Shown here: piece after piece, positions 21,841 to 32,070 of the stretch
Numbering within the stretch: position 1 is the first letter of the stretch
Layout: each line of letters starts with the position of its first letter
Assembly: GCF_036898095.1 (NCBI RefSeq)
Contig: NC_090768.1
Location: 49,543,547-49,607,546, forward strand
Reading direction: 5' to 3'
DNA: 64,000 nucleotides
Source of the DNA: Palaemon carinicauda
Taxonomy: Eukaryota > Arthropoda > Malacostraca > Decapoda > Palaemonidae
Made by a program: the position numbers and the translations under genes
Notes under the pieces: model-generated
The model's input: only the letters and a program-made list of their open reading frames with translations
Database searches by the model: none
Told to the model about the DNA's origin: nothing

Positions 21841-21900
21841 ATCAAGAGAGAAAGAGAGAGAGAGAGATAGAGACGGAGGGAGAGAGAGGAGAGAAAACGT
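21841..21900 (+). promoter_or_regulatory. GA-rich tract in the A1 leader
   Basis: A run of gagaga repeats with gatagagacggagggag is conserved at the same place in A2 (31689-31735), A3 (42236-42290) and A4 (55494-55550). Such tracts can bind GAGA-type factors or act as polypurine sequences; neither is shown. Confidence 0.4.
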
Positions 21901-22253
21901 TCCGTTCAAGCGGGTAACGTTGTTCTCGAGTTACTCTCGTCCCTAGTCTCTGTACGGGGAGGAAGGATAAAACTTTTTTAGTTTTTTATTCTCGTCCCCA
22001 GGCTATGTGCAGTGAGAGATTGAAAACGTAGTTTATATGAACTAGTGTTTAGTCTCTTTCCCAGCCACTGAATTTTTTATCTTAAAATATGTTTTCTGTT
22101 TTTTGCTGGTATTAATGAGCTTGCATTATACGACTGATTTCGCAATTACTACCTTTTAATGAAGGGTAGAATTGCGTGTTTCAGGTAGAAATCAGTAAAA
22201 GTTTCGATTTCAGTGAAATAAGTGCAAAACAGAAAATCGAAGTGATAAAGTGA

Positions 22254-24437
22254 TATGCGCAAAGTGTTACAGTGTTGCGTCCGAGGGTTCGTCTGTTCGT
22301 GCCTGTCGTTCACCTAGTCCGGGACCTCTTGCATGCTCCCAAGCCCAGGGGAGAAGTAATGTCGAACGACTTATGGGTTCGAGAGGCCTTGATCAACGAA
22401 CAGACGTTTCCCTCTATGGTATCGGGTGTATCTTACCAAGATCTCCCCTACCATAAGACGAGAGAGACGTTGTTTCTCCTCGTCATCCGAAGGCTTTTCG
22501 CATAAGAAACCTGTCACAAGGTTTCGAAGCCCTTAAGCGAAAGTCAGTCCTTTCAGGATAGGTCCAGCGTCCTGGTTACAGCCATTAGGACAGCTCTGAC
22601 CCTATGCAGTCATCGGATAACTGCTCGCCGCCTAACAAAAGCGTAACACAGACTCCGAGAGTCTTTTTTGTTGGCAAAGTGTTGCGGTCACAGACGTTAC
22701 CTTCGTCTCTTACCACAACCATTTCCGTTGATCCTTAATGGGTTGTATGGCAAGACATGCAGAATATGCTTGCCTCCCTCATGGAAGACTATTCTGCCGA
22801 TTAGTCCGTTGAGTGTAGCCGTTTATCTCATCGATATCCTGGCTTTCAGCCAACCTAACGTTCCTTTGTGCTTACTGTTGACGTTGGCGTAGTTAAGTCA
22901 CGTCAGTCAGGTTGTTTAGAACCACACTCGATGCGGTCTCGTGTGGTTTTTCAGCCGCATTTGGACGTTAGGCCACTTGCTGATGCTCCTGTTGACGTTC
23001 AAGACGTTCACTAACAATCGGAGTTGACTTGTTTTGATGTTGTGCGTCAACCTCCGCATTCGAGAGTTGTTTTGACTGCTCAGTCTAGGCAGTCAAAGCA
23101 GTCTCGAGTGGACGCTGTGCATCCTCACGCACCTGTTGTGGTTGACAGTTCAGTTGTTGACAGTTCACAGACTGTCAAGCAGTTACATGACGTTGCGTTC
23201 TGGTCCGCTACTAATGCACCAGTGAGTGTGGACTCTGCTTGTGAAGCATTGCCACCACGGTAGGTCTCTCCCTTGCTTGAGACTCAGCTTTTATCGGACA
23301 AGGTTCCTGTAGATGAGGAAGTTGCTGTTCCCCCTCCTACTGATATTCCCTTGAGGACTCTGTCAGATTGAGAGGAGCCTAAAGCTGCTTAGCCCCCTAT
23401 GGACTTCAATTAAATCATGATGATTTTTTTTGAGGATCTTTGTCCGGATATTTTTGTAACTGCTGCTCCTCGTTCGCCTAAACGTCAGAGCTTACACTAG
23501 GCCTAGCTACTTCGAAGCCGTTGTTTTTAAGCTAGTGCTCTCTCGCTCTCCTAGAGAGCTTTACGTTGGCTAGGCGACTGGTTTTTCACCAGGAGGAGTT
23601 TGGGGGATACAGCCTTTGCTTTCCCTTCTTTTAAACTGGCTTATAGAGCGAGAGTCTGATATGACACGAGAGAAGTTCTCGGCTTGGGAGTTCATGCCTC
23701 TGCCCAGATAGACTTCTCAAATCTCGTAGACTCTCCCTGGCGCCTGGCCAGGAGACGCTCCAAGTTTTTTACAGGTCAACTTCACAGCTGTTTTCGAGCC
23801 TTTGAAGTTTTGCTGTACAATTATGTCATGCATAAACAAGGCTTTCAGGGATGGAAAGCGGTACCGCCTCAGTCGCTAACCCCGTCTGTTGCCATACCTG
23901 CTCCCGTAGACCCTAAATGGGCTTTGCTGCAAGACATGCAGTCCAAGCTTGCGTCCTTGATAGAGGACTTTAATGCGGAGAAGGTTGCTACCGAACCTTC
24001 TGGCCAACAACCTTCCAACCGGTCGGTTGTGCGCCCTGTTGACGCTGAGGTAACCTACTCGCGTCTGCCAGTTGAGGTGGTTCCTCCACCGATGCGACCC
24101 AGTGTGGGTTGTCAGCCGCACGTTGTTGTTAAGCGACGCTCAGAGGTGGTTGTTGACGTTCAGGACGTTCAACAACCAGCAGAGGTGACTTGTTTTGACG
24201 CAGTGCGTCAACCTCAGCAACCCGGTAGGTTTCTCGCGCACCCATGATTGTTGATAGTTCACAGACTGTGCAGCAGTTCCATGATGTTGTGTCCGGCTCC
24301 GTCACGCATCCACCAGTGCGACCGGACTCAGCGAGCCAGACGTTGCCCACTCCGTTGCCGTTTCCTCATCAGTTTTCGGATGAGGAACCCTCTGATGAGG
24401 ACGTTGCTGAACAACAAGACGATCAGCCCCCAGAATA
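22254..24437 (+). pseudogene. gag region of A1 with duplicated module, broken
   Basis: The region opens with ICAKCYSVASEG in one frame and VRLFVPVVHLVRDLL in another, both conserved in all copies. Module 1 then holds WQDMQNMLASLMEDY (about 22755) and VDSSQTVKQLHDVA (about 23140). The gag C-terminal domain follows (GDTAFAFPSFKLAYRAR, IDFSNLVDSPWRLARR, 23600-23850). A second copy of the first module comes next (WALLQDMQSKLASLIEDF at 23919, VDVQDVQQPAEV, then an acidic tail DEEPSDEDVAEQQDD). Stops separate the parts. The protein would form the particle around element RNA. The repeated module lies where RT should begin and is shared by A1, A2 and A3 but not A4. Confidence 0.75.
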
Positions 24438-25671
24438 GATCAAGCCCTGCTATCCATCCAGAAGATGCTGAAGAAGGAACGCTGCTCAGTCAGGCTGTGG
24501 ATGAGTCTGGTAGGGACGCTGTCATCCGTGGAACAATTTGTGTCACTAGGAAGACTACACCTCCGTCCTCTTCATACCATCTAGCTTTTCACTGGAAAAA
24601 GGACAAGACGCTAGAAGCGGTCTCGATCCCGGTTTCCGAAAAGATAAAGTCTTGTCTGACTTGGTGGAAGGACAATATCAACCTAAGAGAGGGTCTCTCC
24701 TGGCTGTTCAGACTCCCAACCACGTTCTCTTCTCGGACGCATCGGACGTGGGCTGGGGCGCGACACTAGACGGTCGGGAATGCTCAGGACTGTGGAACTC
24801 GAGTCAGAGGAGCATGCATATCAACTGCAAGGAGCTGTTGGCAGTACATCTGACCTTGAAAAGCTTCAAGTCTCTCCTTCGAGGCAAAGTGGTGGAAGTT
24901 AACTCGGACAACACCACGGCCTTGGCGTACATCTCCAAACAAGGAGGTACCCACTCACTGACGTTGTACGAGATCGCAAGGGACCTGCTCATCTGGTCAA
25001 AAGGTCAAGACATCTCCCTAGTTACGAGGTTCATCCAAGGCGACTTGAACGTCATAGCAGATTGTCTCAGTCGGAAAGGGCAAGTAATTCCAACCGAATG
25101 GACCCTCCACAAGGATGTGTGCAAGAGACTTTGGGCCACTTGGGGTAAACCATCCATAGATCTCTTTGCAACCTCGCTGACCAAGAGGCTTCCAATCTAT
25201 TGCTCTCCAGTCCCGGACCCAGCAGCAATACATATAGATGCCTTCCTCCTAGATTGGTCACATCTGGATCTCTACGCATTCCCACCGTTCAAGATTGTCA
25301 ACAAGGTACTGCAGAAGTTCGCCTCTCACGAAGGGACAAGGTTGACGTTAGTTGCTTCCCTCTGGCCCGCGAGAGAATGGTTCACCGAGATACTTCAATG
25401 GTTAGTAGACGTTCCCAGTAGTCTTCCTCTAAGGGTAGACCTTCTACGTCAGCCACACGTAAAGAAGGTACTCCAAAGCCTCCACGCTCTTCGTCTGACT
25501 GCCTTCAGACTATCGAAAGACTCTCGAGAGCTAGAGGCTTTTCAAAGGAAGCAGCCAGTGCGATTGCTAGAGCAAGGAGAGCGTCTTCCATTAGAGTCTA
25601 CCAATCGAAGTGGGAAGTCTTCCGAGACTGGTGCAAGTCAGTTTCTGTATCCTGGACCAGTACCTCTGTAG
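24438..25671 (+). pseudogene. RT thumb, RNase H and post-RNase H domain of A1
   Basis: It begins IDQALLSIQKMLKKE directly after the gag tail, so the RT fingers and palm (DLQEAYF and YLDDW motifs, both present in A4) are gone. A one-base loss at about 24572 and another at about 24696 shift the frame. From there to 25671 it is open: FSDASDVGWGATLDG (first catalytic Asp), NCKELLAVHL, VNSDNTTALAYISKQGG, FIQGDLNVIADCLSRKG, then IDLFATSLTKRLPIYC, LYAFPPFKIVNKVL and SLWPAREWF. The last block is where DIRS1 elements carry a Dam-like methyltransferase-related domain. The end overlaps the recombinase frame by about 250 bases. Confidence 0.85.
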
Positions 25672-26570
25672 CTCAAATAGCTGTTTTTCTCTTATACCTG
25701 AGAAAAGGACGATCCCTTTCAGCTCCCACTATCAAGGGCTACAGAAGCATGTTGGCATCGGTCTTCCGGCATAGAGGCTTAGATCTTTCCAAACATAAAG
25801 ATCTGCAAGACCTCCTTAAGTCTTTTGAGACCACCAAGGAGCGTCGTTTGGCTACCCCTGGATGGAATTTAGACGTGGTACTAAGATTCTTCATGTCAGA
25901 CAGGTTGGAGCCGTTACAATCAGCCTCCCTGAAAGATCTCACTCTTAAGACACTTTTCCTGGTATGCTTAGCCTCGGCTAAAAGAGTCAGTGAGATTCAT
26001 GCCTTCAGCAAGAACATCGGATTTTCGTCAGAAAAAGCCACTTGTTCGCTGCAACTTGGTTTTCTAGCCAAAAATGAGCTGCCTTCTCGGCCTTGGCCTA
26101 AATCTTTCGATATCCCCAGCTTATCGGAGATCGTAGGCAATGAACTAGAAAGAGTCTTATGCCCTGTTAGAGCTCTTAAGTTCTATTTAAAGCGTACTAA
26201 ACCTTTACGAGGCCAATCTGAAGCTTTATGGTGTTCAGTTAAGAAACCATCCTTGCCTATGTCAAAGAATGCTTGGTCAGACTTTATCAGATTGTTAATA
26301 CGAGAAGCTCATTCACATCTGAGTGAGGAAGACCGAACGTTGCTTAAGGTGAAGACGCACGAAGTTAGAGCTGTAACAACTTCCGTGGCCTTTAAGCAAA
26401 ATATATCTCTGCAAAGTATAATGGACGCAACCTATTGGAGAAGCAAGTCAGTGTTCGCGTCATTTTACTTGAAATATGTCCAGTCTCTTTACAAGAACTG
26501 CTACACACTGGGACCATTCGTAGCAGCGAGTGCAGTAGTGGGTGAGGGCTCAACCACTACAATTCCCTAA
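25422..26570 (+). CDS. DIRS tyrosine recombinase of A1, uninterrupted frame
   Basis: The frame is open for 382 codons from the stop at 25419-25421 to TAA at 26568. The first ATG is at 25749, so the upstream N-terminal part would need a non-ATG start, frameshift or readthrough. The N-terminal core-binding domain includes IRVYQSKWEVFRDW and SLSAPTIKGYRSML. Catalytic residues are present: Arg in SAKRVSEIHA (residue about 188), the H-x2-R box THEVRAV (His about 313, Arg about 316) and nucleophile Tyr in FASFYLKYV (about 349). A1 has Tyr where other copies have Asp shortly after the nucleophile (LKYV versus LKDV). The enzyme would join circular element DNA to its target without target duplication. 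It is the only one of four copies without a stop or frameshift. Confidence 0.85.
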   Translation, partial: SSSKGRPSTSATRKEGTPKPPRSSSDCLQTIERLSRARGFSKEAASAIARARRASSIRVYQSKWEVFRDWCKSVSVSWTSTSVAQIAVFLLYLRKGRSLSAPTIKGYRSMLASVFRHRGLDLSKHKDLQDLLKSFETTKERRLATPGWNLDVVLRFFMSDRLEPLQSASLKDLTLKTLFLVCLASAKRVSEIHAFSKNIGFSSEKATCSLQLGFLAKNELPSRPWPKSFDIPSLSEIVGNELERVLCPVRALKFYLKRTKPLRGQSEALWCSVKKPSLPMSKNAWSDFIRLLIREAHSHLSEEDRTLLKVKTHEVRAVTTSVAFKQNISLQSIMDATYWRSKSVFASFYLKYVQSLYKNCYTLGPFVAASAVVGEGSTTTIP

Positions 26571-26965
26571 TTCCTTCTCCTTTTAATCTGTCTCTTGAAA
26601 TGTTGTTTTTTTATGGGTTGTCCGGAAGGCTAAGAAGCCTTTCGCATCCTGGTTGATTTGGCGGGTGGTCAAAGTCATTTCTTGAGAGCGCCTAGATTAG
26701 GGGTTTGATGAGGTCCTGTTGTATGGGTTGCAACCCTTGATACTTCAGCTCCTAGGGATCGATCAGCATCCTAAGAGGATCGCGAGGCTCCGTAAGGAAG
26801 ACGTACTTAAAAGGCAGAGTAATTGTTCAAGTCGACTTCCTTACCAGGTACCTATTTATTTTGTTTTTGTTATTTTGATAACTTCTAAAATGAAATAAAA
26901 AAACTCTTAGCTCATAAAATGTAAACATATATTACTGGTCTCTACCCACCATCCTGGGTGTGAAT
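26571..26965 (+). other. 3' non-coding region of A1
   Basis: The sequence downstream of the recombinase is conserved in A1-A4 (ttgtccggaaggctaag, ggcgggtggtcaaag, gggttgcaaccctt). It has no open frame of note and precedes the internal complementary region. Confidence 0.6.
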
Positions 26966-27055
26966 CAGCTATATATTCACCGGCTAAGTTAAATATTTAA
27001 AAATGATATTTTGATTATAAAATAAATTTTTGAATATACTTACCCGGTGAATATA
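26966..27055 (+). repeat. internal complementary region of A1
   Basis: cagctatatattcaccgg to aaatatttaaaaatg is the reverse complement of the A1 left end. It runs straight into atattttgattataaaat to acttacccggtgaatata, the reverse complement of the A1 right end. It therefore spells the joined-ends junction of a circular form. Confidence 0.93.
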
Positions 27056-27102
27056 AATTAAATGACCCTCCCTTCCTCCCCAATAGAGACGCAGTGGGAC
27101 GA

Positions 27103-27293
27103 GGAGAAAATTGAGTCTTTGTTTACATAAGAGCTGGGTATCTGGTCGACAGATGGCGCTGTTGGGCACACCTGTGTAGCGATCGCTGGCGAGTTTTTCC
27201 GTAGAGTTTGTCTGTCGAGCAACAGAGTTGCGGCTATATATTCACCGGGTAAGTATATTCAAAAATTTATTTTATAATCAAAATATCATTTTT
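27103..27293 (+). repeat. right terminal repeat of A1
   Basis: The inverted repeat body is followed by the outer extension gggtaagtatattcaaa to aatatcattttt, which is complementary to the second half of the internal complementary region. Confidence 0.9.
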
Positions 27294-27349
27294 TCTGAAA
27301 AATACCTCTATTAAATGTTTTATTACCTTATCAAGTGCATGATTTACAG

Positions 27350-27454
27350 GAAATCTTTAATGACAACTTGACCTCTGGGAGTGGATCTGGACTACCCCTT
27401 CTTATTCAACGCACATTAGCCAAGCAGATTCACCTGGCAAATGTTATTGGCAAG
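27350..27454 (+). CDS. sax: sax-like receptor exon: GS box and start of the kinase
   Basis: The exon is 35 whole codons between gatttacag (27349) and gtataa (27455). It reads EIFNDNL, then the diagnostic GS box TSGSGSGLPLLIQRT, then LAKQIHLANVIGK, which is the first beta-strand and Gly-loop start of the kinase. In type I receptors the Ser/Thr residues here are phosphorylated by the type II receptor, and the neighbouring LP is bound by the inhibitor FKBP12. The exon starts only about 57 bases after the right end of DIRS copy A1, so its acceptor is just downstream of the A1 right inverted repeat. Confidence 0.96.
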
Positions 27455-27588
27455 GTATAAACTGATGTTATGACTTTTTTTTATTTTGTAAATACATTAT
27501 ACTGCTGCATATCGAATATCTTGTTTTTTAGAAGCATCACATCTATAGTGGTGATCCAGGATAAAGACTAAACATCAATCACAAATTA
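27455..27588. other. receptor intron start after the GS-box exon
   Basis: Short AT-rich intron sequence before the family B fragment; nothing recognised. Confidence 0.4.
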
Positions 27589-28065
27589 TAATTGTTCCTA
27601 CGTGACATATAAACCATCCTCCTTTAGTAGGGAGATTTTCAGCACGAGCTGGAGATAGTCATTAGAATTATTTATTGAGTGGTTAAACTACTGGTGGAGG
27701 GTGTGGGCAAGAAACCCCACCTCATCACCAGTCTGAATATTTTGTCTCTCCTGTTAGAGAGTACGGATGTACTGCCAGCCTCTGATCAAACTTTTCGTCG
27801 TCTTTTTCATTTTGCAGGAAGTAAATACTATTGACTGTTGGAATTACAGAATAGAAATTATTAAGCAAAGGATTTGTACTTTGTTGGGAAAGGGTGGTCG
27901 TTATAACCGGTTTATGAGTAAACTGGATGTGAATCCACACTCCCTCTGTGCTTCTTGTAGGGGCCTTAATTGTTGGCAATCATCCCCATGCTCTGAGTGT
28001 AGGTCGTGGCCTGTGCAGTGGCAGGCATATGCCCTAAAGAGAAAAAAAGTGAGGTAAGCCTTCTT
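27589..28065 (+). mobile_element. family B DIRS fragment: left end plus gag zinc-finger start
   Basis: The family B left end (ttgttcctacgtgac) is followed by the ggcaagaaaccccacc block and about 200 bases of leader. The open frame 27767-28057 then reads LDVNPHSLCASCRGLNC and CSECRSWPVQWQAY, with Cys spacing C-x2-C-x4-C-x5-C-x2-C, a likely zinc-binding start of a DIRS gag. The fragment ends where LINE sequence begins near 28135. Confidence 0.6.
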
Positions 28066-28149
28066 AGGATTTGTCTTTTCAATGCTCACAAAGACACCTA
28101 TGAAGTCTTGCTGCTTCAGTCACCTCAGTGAGTTCCAAGTGAACAAATA

Positions 28150-28401
28150 GTGAATGATCATAACCTTTGTATATTAAGCAAGGGAGATTTTAGTACGTAC
28201 TATTCAAAAACTCATGAAACATATTTCTCATTAGACTTAACTTTTTGTTCCAATAATATTGTTGATAGGTTTGAAAGGAATGCACTAGATGATCTTTATA
28301 GCAGTGATCAATTTCATATATTAATAACCATGTTAGGATGTACAACAAGTCCCTCCACTCAACGTTATGATACAAATAAAGCCCACTGGGATAAGTTCTA
28401 A
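28150..28401 (+). pseudogene. LINE endonuclease C-terminal fragment
   Basis: The frame reads SKTHETYFSLDLTFC, NIVDRFERNALDDLYSSD and QFHILITML. This corresponds to the end of the apurinic-type endonuclease of LINEs (the S-x-IDL-x-FC and SDH-x-PI region); here the final catalytic His context is SSDQFHI, so His is displaced. The N-terminal part of the endonuclease is missing, replaced upstream by the family B fragment. Confidence 0.75.
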
Positions 28402-28787
28402 TTTTATACGAGTCAAGTGCCTGCTAAATCTAGAAAAGATGCAATAAAAGGAAGGATAGTTCATGGAAGATATGTGTCTAGTATATCAGAAAATACTTCA
28501 ATGCCAAAGGTTTTGGCAGAAATTTAGGAAAATTAATGATTCCTATTGCAGGCATTAAAGCATAATAGATCACCAATTCATGATGCTGAGGCCATCTCAA
28601 GTATTATTGGACAAAATATTGAAAGCATAAGCACTATCAATAATTTGTATGCACACTTTTGATCTATTAAAAGAATAAAAGAAGCAAGTACATTGAATTT
28701 TGATACAGTAGAAGATATCTTTTGTAATTAAAGATTTATTGTGGAGGAGATAAAATTTGCACTATCAAATTGTAGTTCATTGGCCCC

Positions 28788-29454
28788 TAGTATTATTATT
28801 ATTATTACTTGCTAAGCTACAACCCTAGTTGGAAAAGCAAGATGCTATAAGCCCAGGGGCCCCAACAGGGAAAATAGCCCAAGTGAGGAAAGGAAACAAG
28901 GAAAAATAATATATTTTAAGAACGACGACATTTAAATAAATATTTCCTATATAAACTATGAAAACTTTAAAAAAACAAGAGGAAGAGAAACAAGATAGAA
29001 TGGTGTGCCCGAGTGTACCCTCAACCAAGAGAACTCTAACCCAAGATAGTGGAAGACCATGGTACAGAGGCTATGGCACTATCCAAGACTAGAGAACAGT
29101 GGTTTGATTTTGGAGTGTCCTTCTCCTGGAAGAGCTGCTTACCATAGCTAAAGAGTCTCTTCTACCCTTACCAAGAGGAAAGTAGCCACAGGACAATTAC
29201 AGTGCAGTAGTTAACCTTTGGGTGAAGAAGAATTGTTTGGTAATCTCAGTGTTGTCAGGTGAATGAGGACAGAGGAAAATCTGTAAAGAATAGGCCAGAC
29301 TATTCGGTGTATATGTAGGCAAAGGGAAAGTGAACCGTAACTAGAGAGAAGGATCCAATGCAGTATGGTCTGGCCAGTCAAAGGACCACATAACTAGCGG
29401 TAGTATCTCAACGGGTGGCTGGTGCCCTGGCCAACCTACTACCTAGTAAAGATG
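28788..29454 (-). mobile_element. repeat R2 (TAA-tailed), full-length, nested in the LINE
   Basis: Minus-strand copy of repeat R: the tail appears as attattatt at 28790-28808 and the far end as ccaacctactacctag at about 29454. It matches R1 and R3 along the full length and interrupts the LINE between endonuclease and RT. Confidence 0.85.
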
Positions 29455-30077
29455 ATATAAATTTTTATATGATAAGAAATCTAACACCTTTGGCAAAGGC
29501 CTATTTGTTAGAATTTTATGATCATCTTTGGATCAAACATTTATTTCAAAAGGAATAGGAGCATCCAGTAGTAATAACCAATAGCGAAACCAGGAAAAGA
29601 GCCAAGTAACCCAAACCGTTATTGACCAGTTTTACTTACCAATTGTATTTGCAAAATACTGAAAAAAAATGATAAACTGTAAACTGAATTGGTGTTTATG
29701 TCCCAATAACTTTTTATCGGCCTCACAATTGGCTCACATCATGGACTCCTTCACACTTGGAAAATTATATACAGTATGTTGAGGTTTTGAACGAAAGTAG
29801 CCATATTGTTTTTTACTTTCAGGAGGCATTCAATACTGAAATCTGTACATAATGGTTTTTGAGGAAACATTTATAATTTTATTAGAAATTGTATTGATGG
29901 TAGAACATTCCAAACTCATATAGAGAATTTTTTTTCTGAATCTTACAACCTTGAATGTGGTGTACCTCAGGGTAGTGTTTTAAATGGTACTCTCTTTGCT
30001 TTGGCAATTAATGATATAGTTGTTCAAATGCCTCAGGGAGTGCAAAGTAGTCTTTACATGGACAACTTTGCAATATA
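29455..30077 (+). pseudogene. LINE reverse transcriptase remnant
   Basis: Readable parts include a frame with KNLTPLAKAYLLEF-like sequence and, near the end, LECGVPQGSVLNGTLFALAINDIV (about 29950-30020) then SSLYMDNFAIY (about 30048-30077). GVPQGSVL is the LINE RT motif B, and YMDN stands at the Y-x-DD catalytic site with the second Asp changed to Asn. A MITE follows immediately. Confidence 0.75.
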
Positions 30078-30258
30078 CAGTAATGCCTCACAAAATTAAT
30101 TGGTTCCGTAGTGGCTTAGGTAACATGATTTTTTTTCGTCTTGTAAGGCACCTTTCACATGTAAATACCCTAATTCGTTCCAGGCCCTACAGAAACACCA
30201 CATTAAATGATTATAAAAAGGATCACTCCTATACAATACTCAATGAATGAGAGTACTG
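30078..30258. mobile_element. MITE flanked by TA
   Basis: A 181-bp unit opens with cagtaatgcctcac and closes with gagtactg, flanked by TA on both sides (30076-30077 and 30259-30260). It splits the LINE RT from its RNase H. The TA flanks and short terminal inverted bases suggest a Tc1/mariner-type derivative. Confidence 0.55.
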
Positions 30259-30289
30259 TACAATTATCATTCAATGATATCAACAATTG

Positions 30290-30600
30290 ACGTTATCAAA
30301 ACAATTGAAGATAGGGCAAACGATAAGTTTGTCATTTATACCGATTTTAGAAGTGCCGTAGAAGCCTTAAAGGGTTACCCAAAAGAAGCAATTGGTATTG
30401 AAAATTAAAGAGCTTGACAGGTTCTGTTCCCTGGAGGTAAATATTGAAATATGTTGGATTCCTGCTGATATTGGAATTTTTGGTAATGAAAAGGCAGATG
30501 TTGCTGATAAATCATCGATGGATCTACCAAAACAAGAAATTAAACTACTGTACCCGTGAAAGATTATGTAATTCATAAAGCATTTCATAGAAGCAAAATG
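30290..30600 (+). pseudogene. LINE RNase H remnant
   Basis: The frame reads KFVIYTDFRSAVEALKG (first catalytic Asp in YTD; DSRSA-like) and, after a stop, DRFCSLEVNIEICWIPA and GIFGNEKADVADKSS. WIPA...GN-x-KAD is the RNase H C-terminal signature of I/Jockey-type LINEs. Confidence 0.8.
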
Positions 30601-30654
30601 GCAAGCTCATTTGAATAATGAATCTGACAATAATAAATTAAAACATATGAAGCC

Positions 30655-30830
30655 ATTTTTTTCAATATCAAACTTACCCGATGATCATATAGCTGCATCC
30701 CTGCTGCCCGACAGAAAAAACCTACGGGAGGAATACGCCAGCGATCGCTATACAGGTGGGGGTGTACATCAACAGCGCCATCTGTTAAGTAGGTACTCAA
30801 GTACTCGATGTCAACAAAGAACCAATTTTC
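30655..30830 (+). repeat. left terminal repeat of A2
   Basis: ttcaatatcaaacttaccc followed by the inverted repeat body (ccagcgatcgct, caacagcgccatctgt), complementary to 36861-37012. Confidence 0.9.
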
Positions 30831-30994
30831 CCTCTGTCGTGCCACAGGCAAGACCTACTAAATACGCCGTCTCTAACTGGATTTGTTTCCACAACGATTT
30901 GGTGAAGTACACTTTTCCAGTTTTGAGCTTTCGCTATGCAGGGGTTTTATCTTCATTTCAAAACTTGAACTCGTTTTGGATAGATTTAATTATG

Positions 30995-31128
30995 GTGACG
31001 AAGAGAGTATGGACTCTCTTTCACTTTTAAATGGCCGACCCTTCCCTTAGACGGAAGTGTTGGTGACGAAGAGAGTATGGACTCTCTTTCACTTTTAAAT
31101 GGCCAACCCTTCCCTTAGACGGAAGTGT
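30995..31128 (+). repeat. 67-bp tandem duplication in the A2 leader
   Basis: ggtgacgaagagagtatgg at 30995 recurs at 31062 with the following sequence up to acggaagtgt. The duplicated unit includes the atggccgacccttcc block that occurs once in other copies. Confidence 0.9.
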
Positions 31129-32070
31129 GTTTAGGTTTTTGGTAATTTTGCTTAACAAGTTATAGATCTATTTATTTTATATCTCTCCGCCTTTATAGGC
31201 CTCTTCGATTAACTTTCCATTTTTTATAAACTTATAAAAATTAATTTTAATGTTTGTTTTATATGAGACCTTTCCTAATAGTAGGCGGTCTTTACTTGGA
31301 ACCGAAGTTAATTAACATTGAGCCCGTCATATCGTATTTACCTTTTAAGAATTTATTCCTTTTTAATTTTAAAGTTTTTGAAAGAATTTCTTTGATAGTC
31401 TCGTACTGTTTTCAAAGTTGAACTAACGTTTAGTTTAGTCTCCGCAGTTGTTGACGTTCAGAACGTTCAACATGCGCTCTATCGTTACGATAGAGAGAGA
31501 GTATTTCACGGTTTCACGTTGCAGTAAGAGTAAACCGATTCTAGCGTTTCGTTCATTCTTTCTTAGCTTAAATGGTTTAAATTCTAAATAAAGGCCCTTT
31601 TTATTTGGGAAACCTTTCAGTTTTTTCCTTTAGCAAATAATATGTTTTAACGATATTTAATTGGGCTCTTCTCTCAGGTTCTAAGTCAAGAGAGAAGAGA
31701 GAGAGAGATAGAGACGGAGGGAGAGAGAGGAGAATAAACGTTTCGTTCAAGCGGGTAACGTTGTTCTCGTTTTTTACTCTTCTCCCTAGTCGCTGTAGGG
31801 GAAGAAGGTAAAACGTTTCTAGAGTTTTATTCTTGTTCCCAGGCTTTATGCGGTGAGAGATTTTAAACGTAGTTTATTTGATCTAGTGTTTAGTCTCTTT
31901 TACAGCCACTGAATTCTTTATCTTTAATTATGTTTTTCTTTTGCATTGTAAATCTGTTTTCGCAATTACTACCTTTTAATGAAGGATAGGATTGCGTGTT
32001 TCAGGTAGAAATCACTTAAAGTTTCGAGTTCAGTGAAATAAGTGCAAACAGAAAATCAAAAGTGATAAAG

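Larger units (their letters stand above)
20851..27293 (+). mobile_element. DIRS family A element A1, full-length, RT-deleted
   Basis: The ends are inverted repeats of about 150 bases (left 20872-21022, right 27103-27250) with unique outer extensions. An internal complementary region (26966-27055) is complementary to both outer ends, as in DIRS1. Inside, in order, are a 5' leader with a hairpin and GA-rich tract, gag module 1, the gag C-terminal domain, a second gag module, the RT thumb with RNase H, and tyrosine recombinase. The flanks read gcata (left) and tctgaaa (right) with no target duplication beyond a T run, as expected for recombinase-mediated insertion. The RT active site is missing. 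The element sits in the intron between the transmembrane and GS-box exons. Confidence 0.93.
28135..30654 (+). mobile_element. I/Jockey-like LINE, decayed, 5' part of a copy split by A2
   Basis: The order endonuclease C-terminus, RT, RNase H is that of RNase H-bearing I/Jockey-superfamily LINEs. Repeat R2 (28788-29454) and a MITE (30078-30258) are nested inside. DIRS A2 was inserted at 30655, and the LINE resumes after A2 at 37058. Stops are frequent. Confidence 0.75.

Noticed and set aside
23876..24350. Minus-strand open frames opposite A1 gag (and equivalents in A2-A4)
   Set aside because: They are shadows of the gag coding strand and are not conserved as proteins.
24652..25671. Intact Dam-type methyltransferase in A1
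   Set aside because: DIRS1 elements are known for such a domain after RNase H and the position fits, but only a degenerate AFPPF-like motif is visible, so I did not claim an active enzyme.
28788..29454. An exon or non-coding RNA gene in repeat R2
   Set aside because: The same sequence recurs in several places with a TAA tail, so it is a dispersed repeat.
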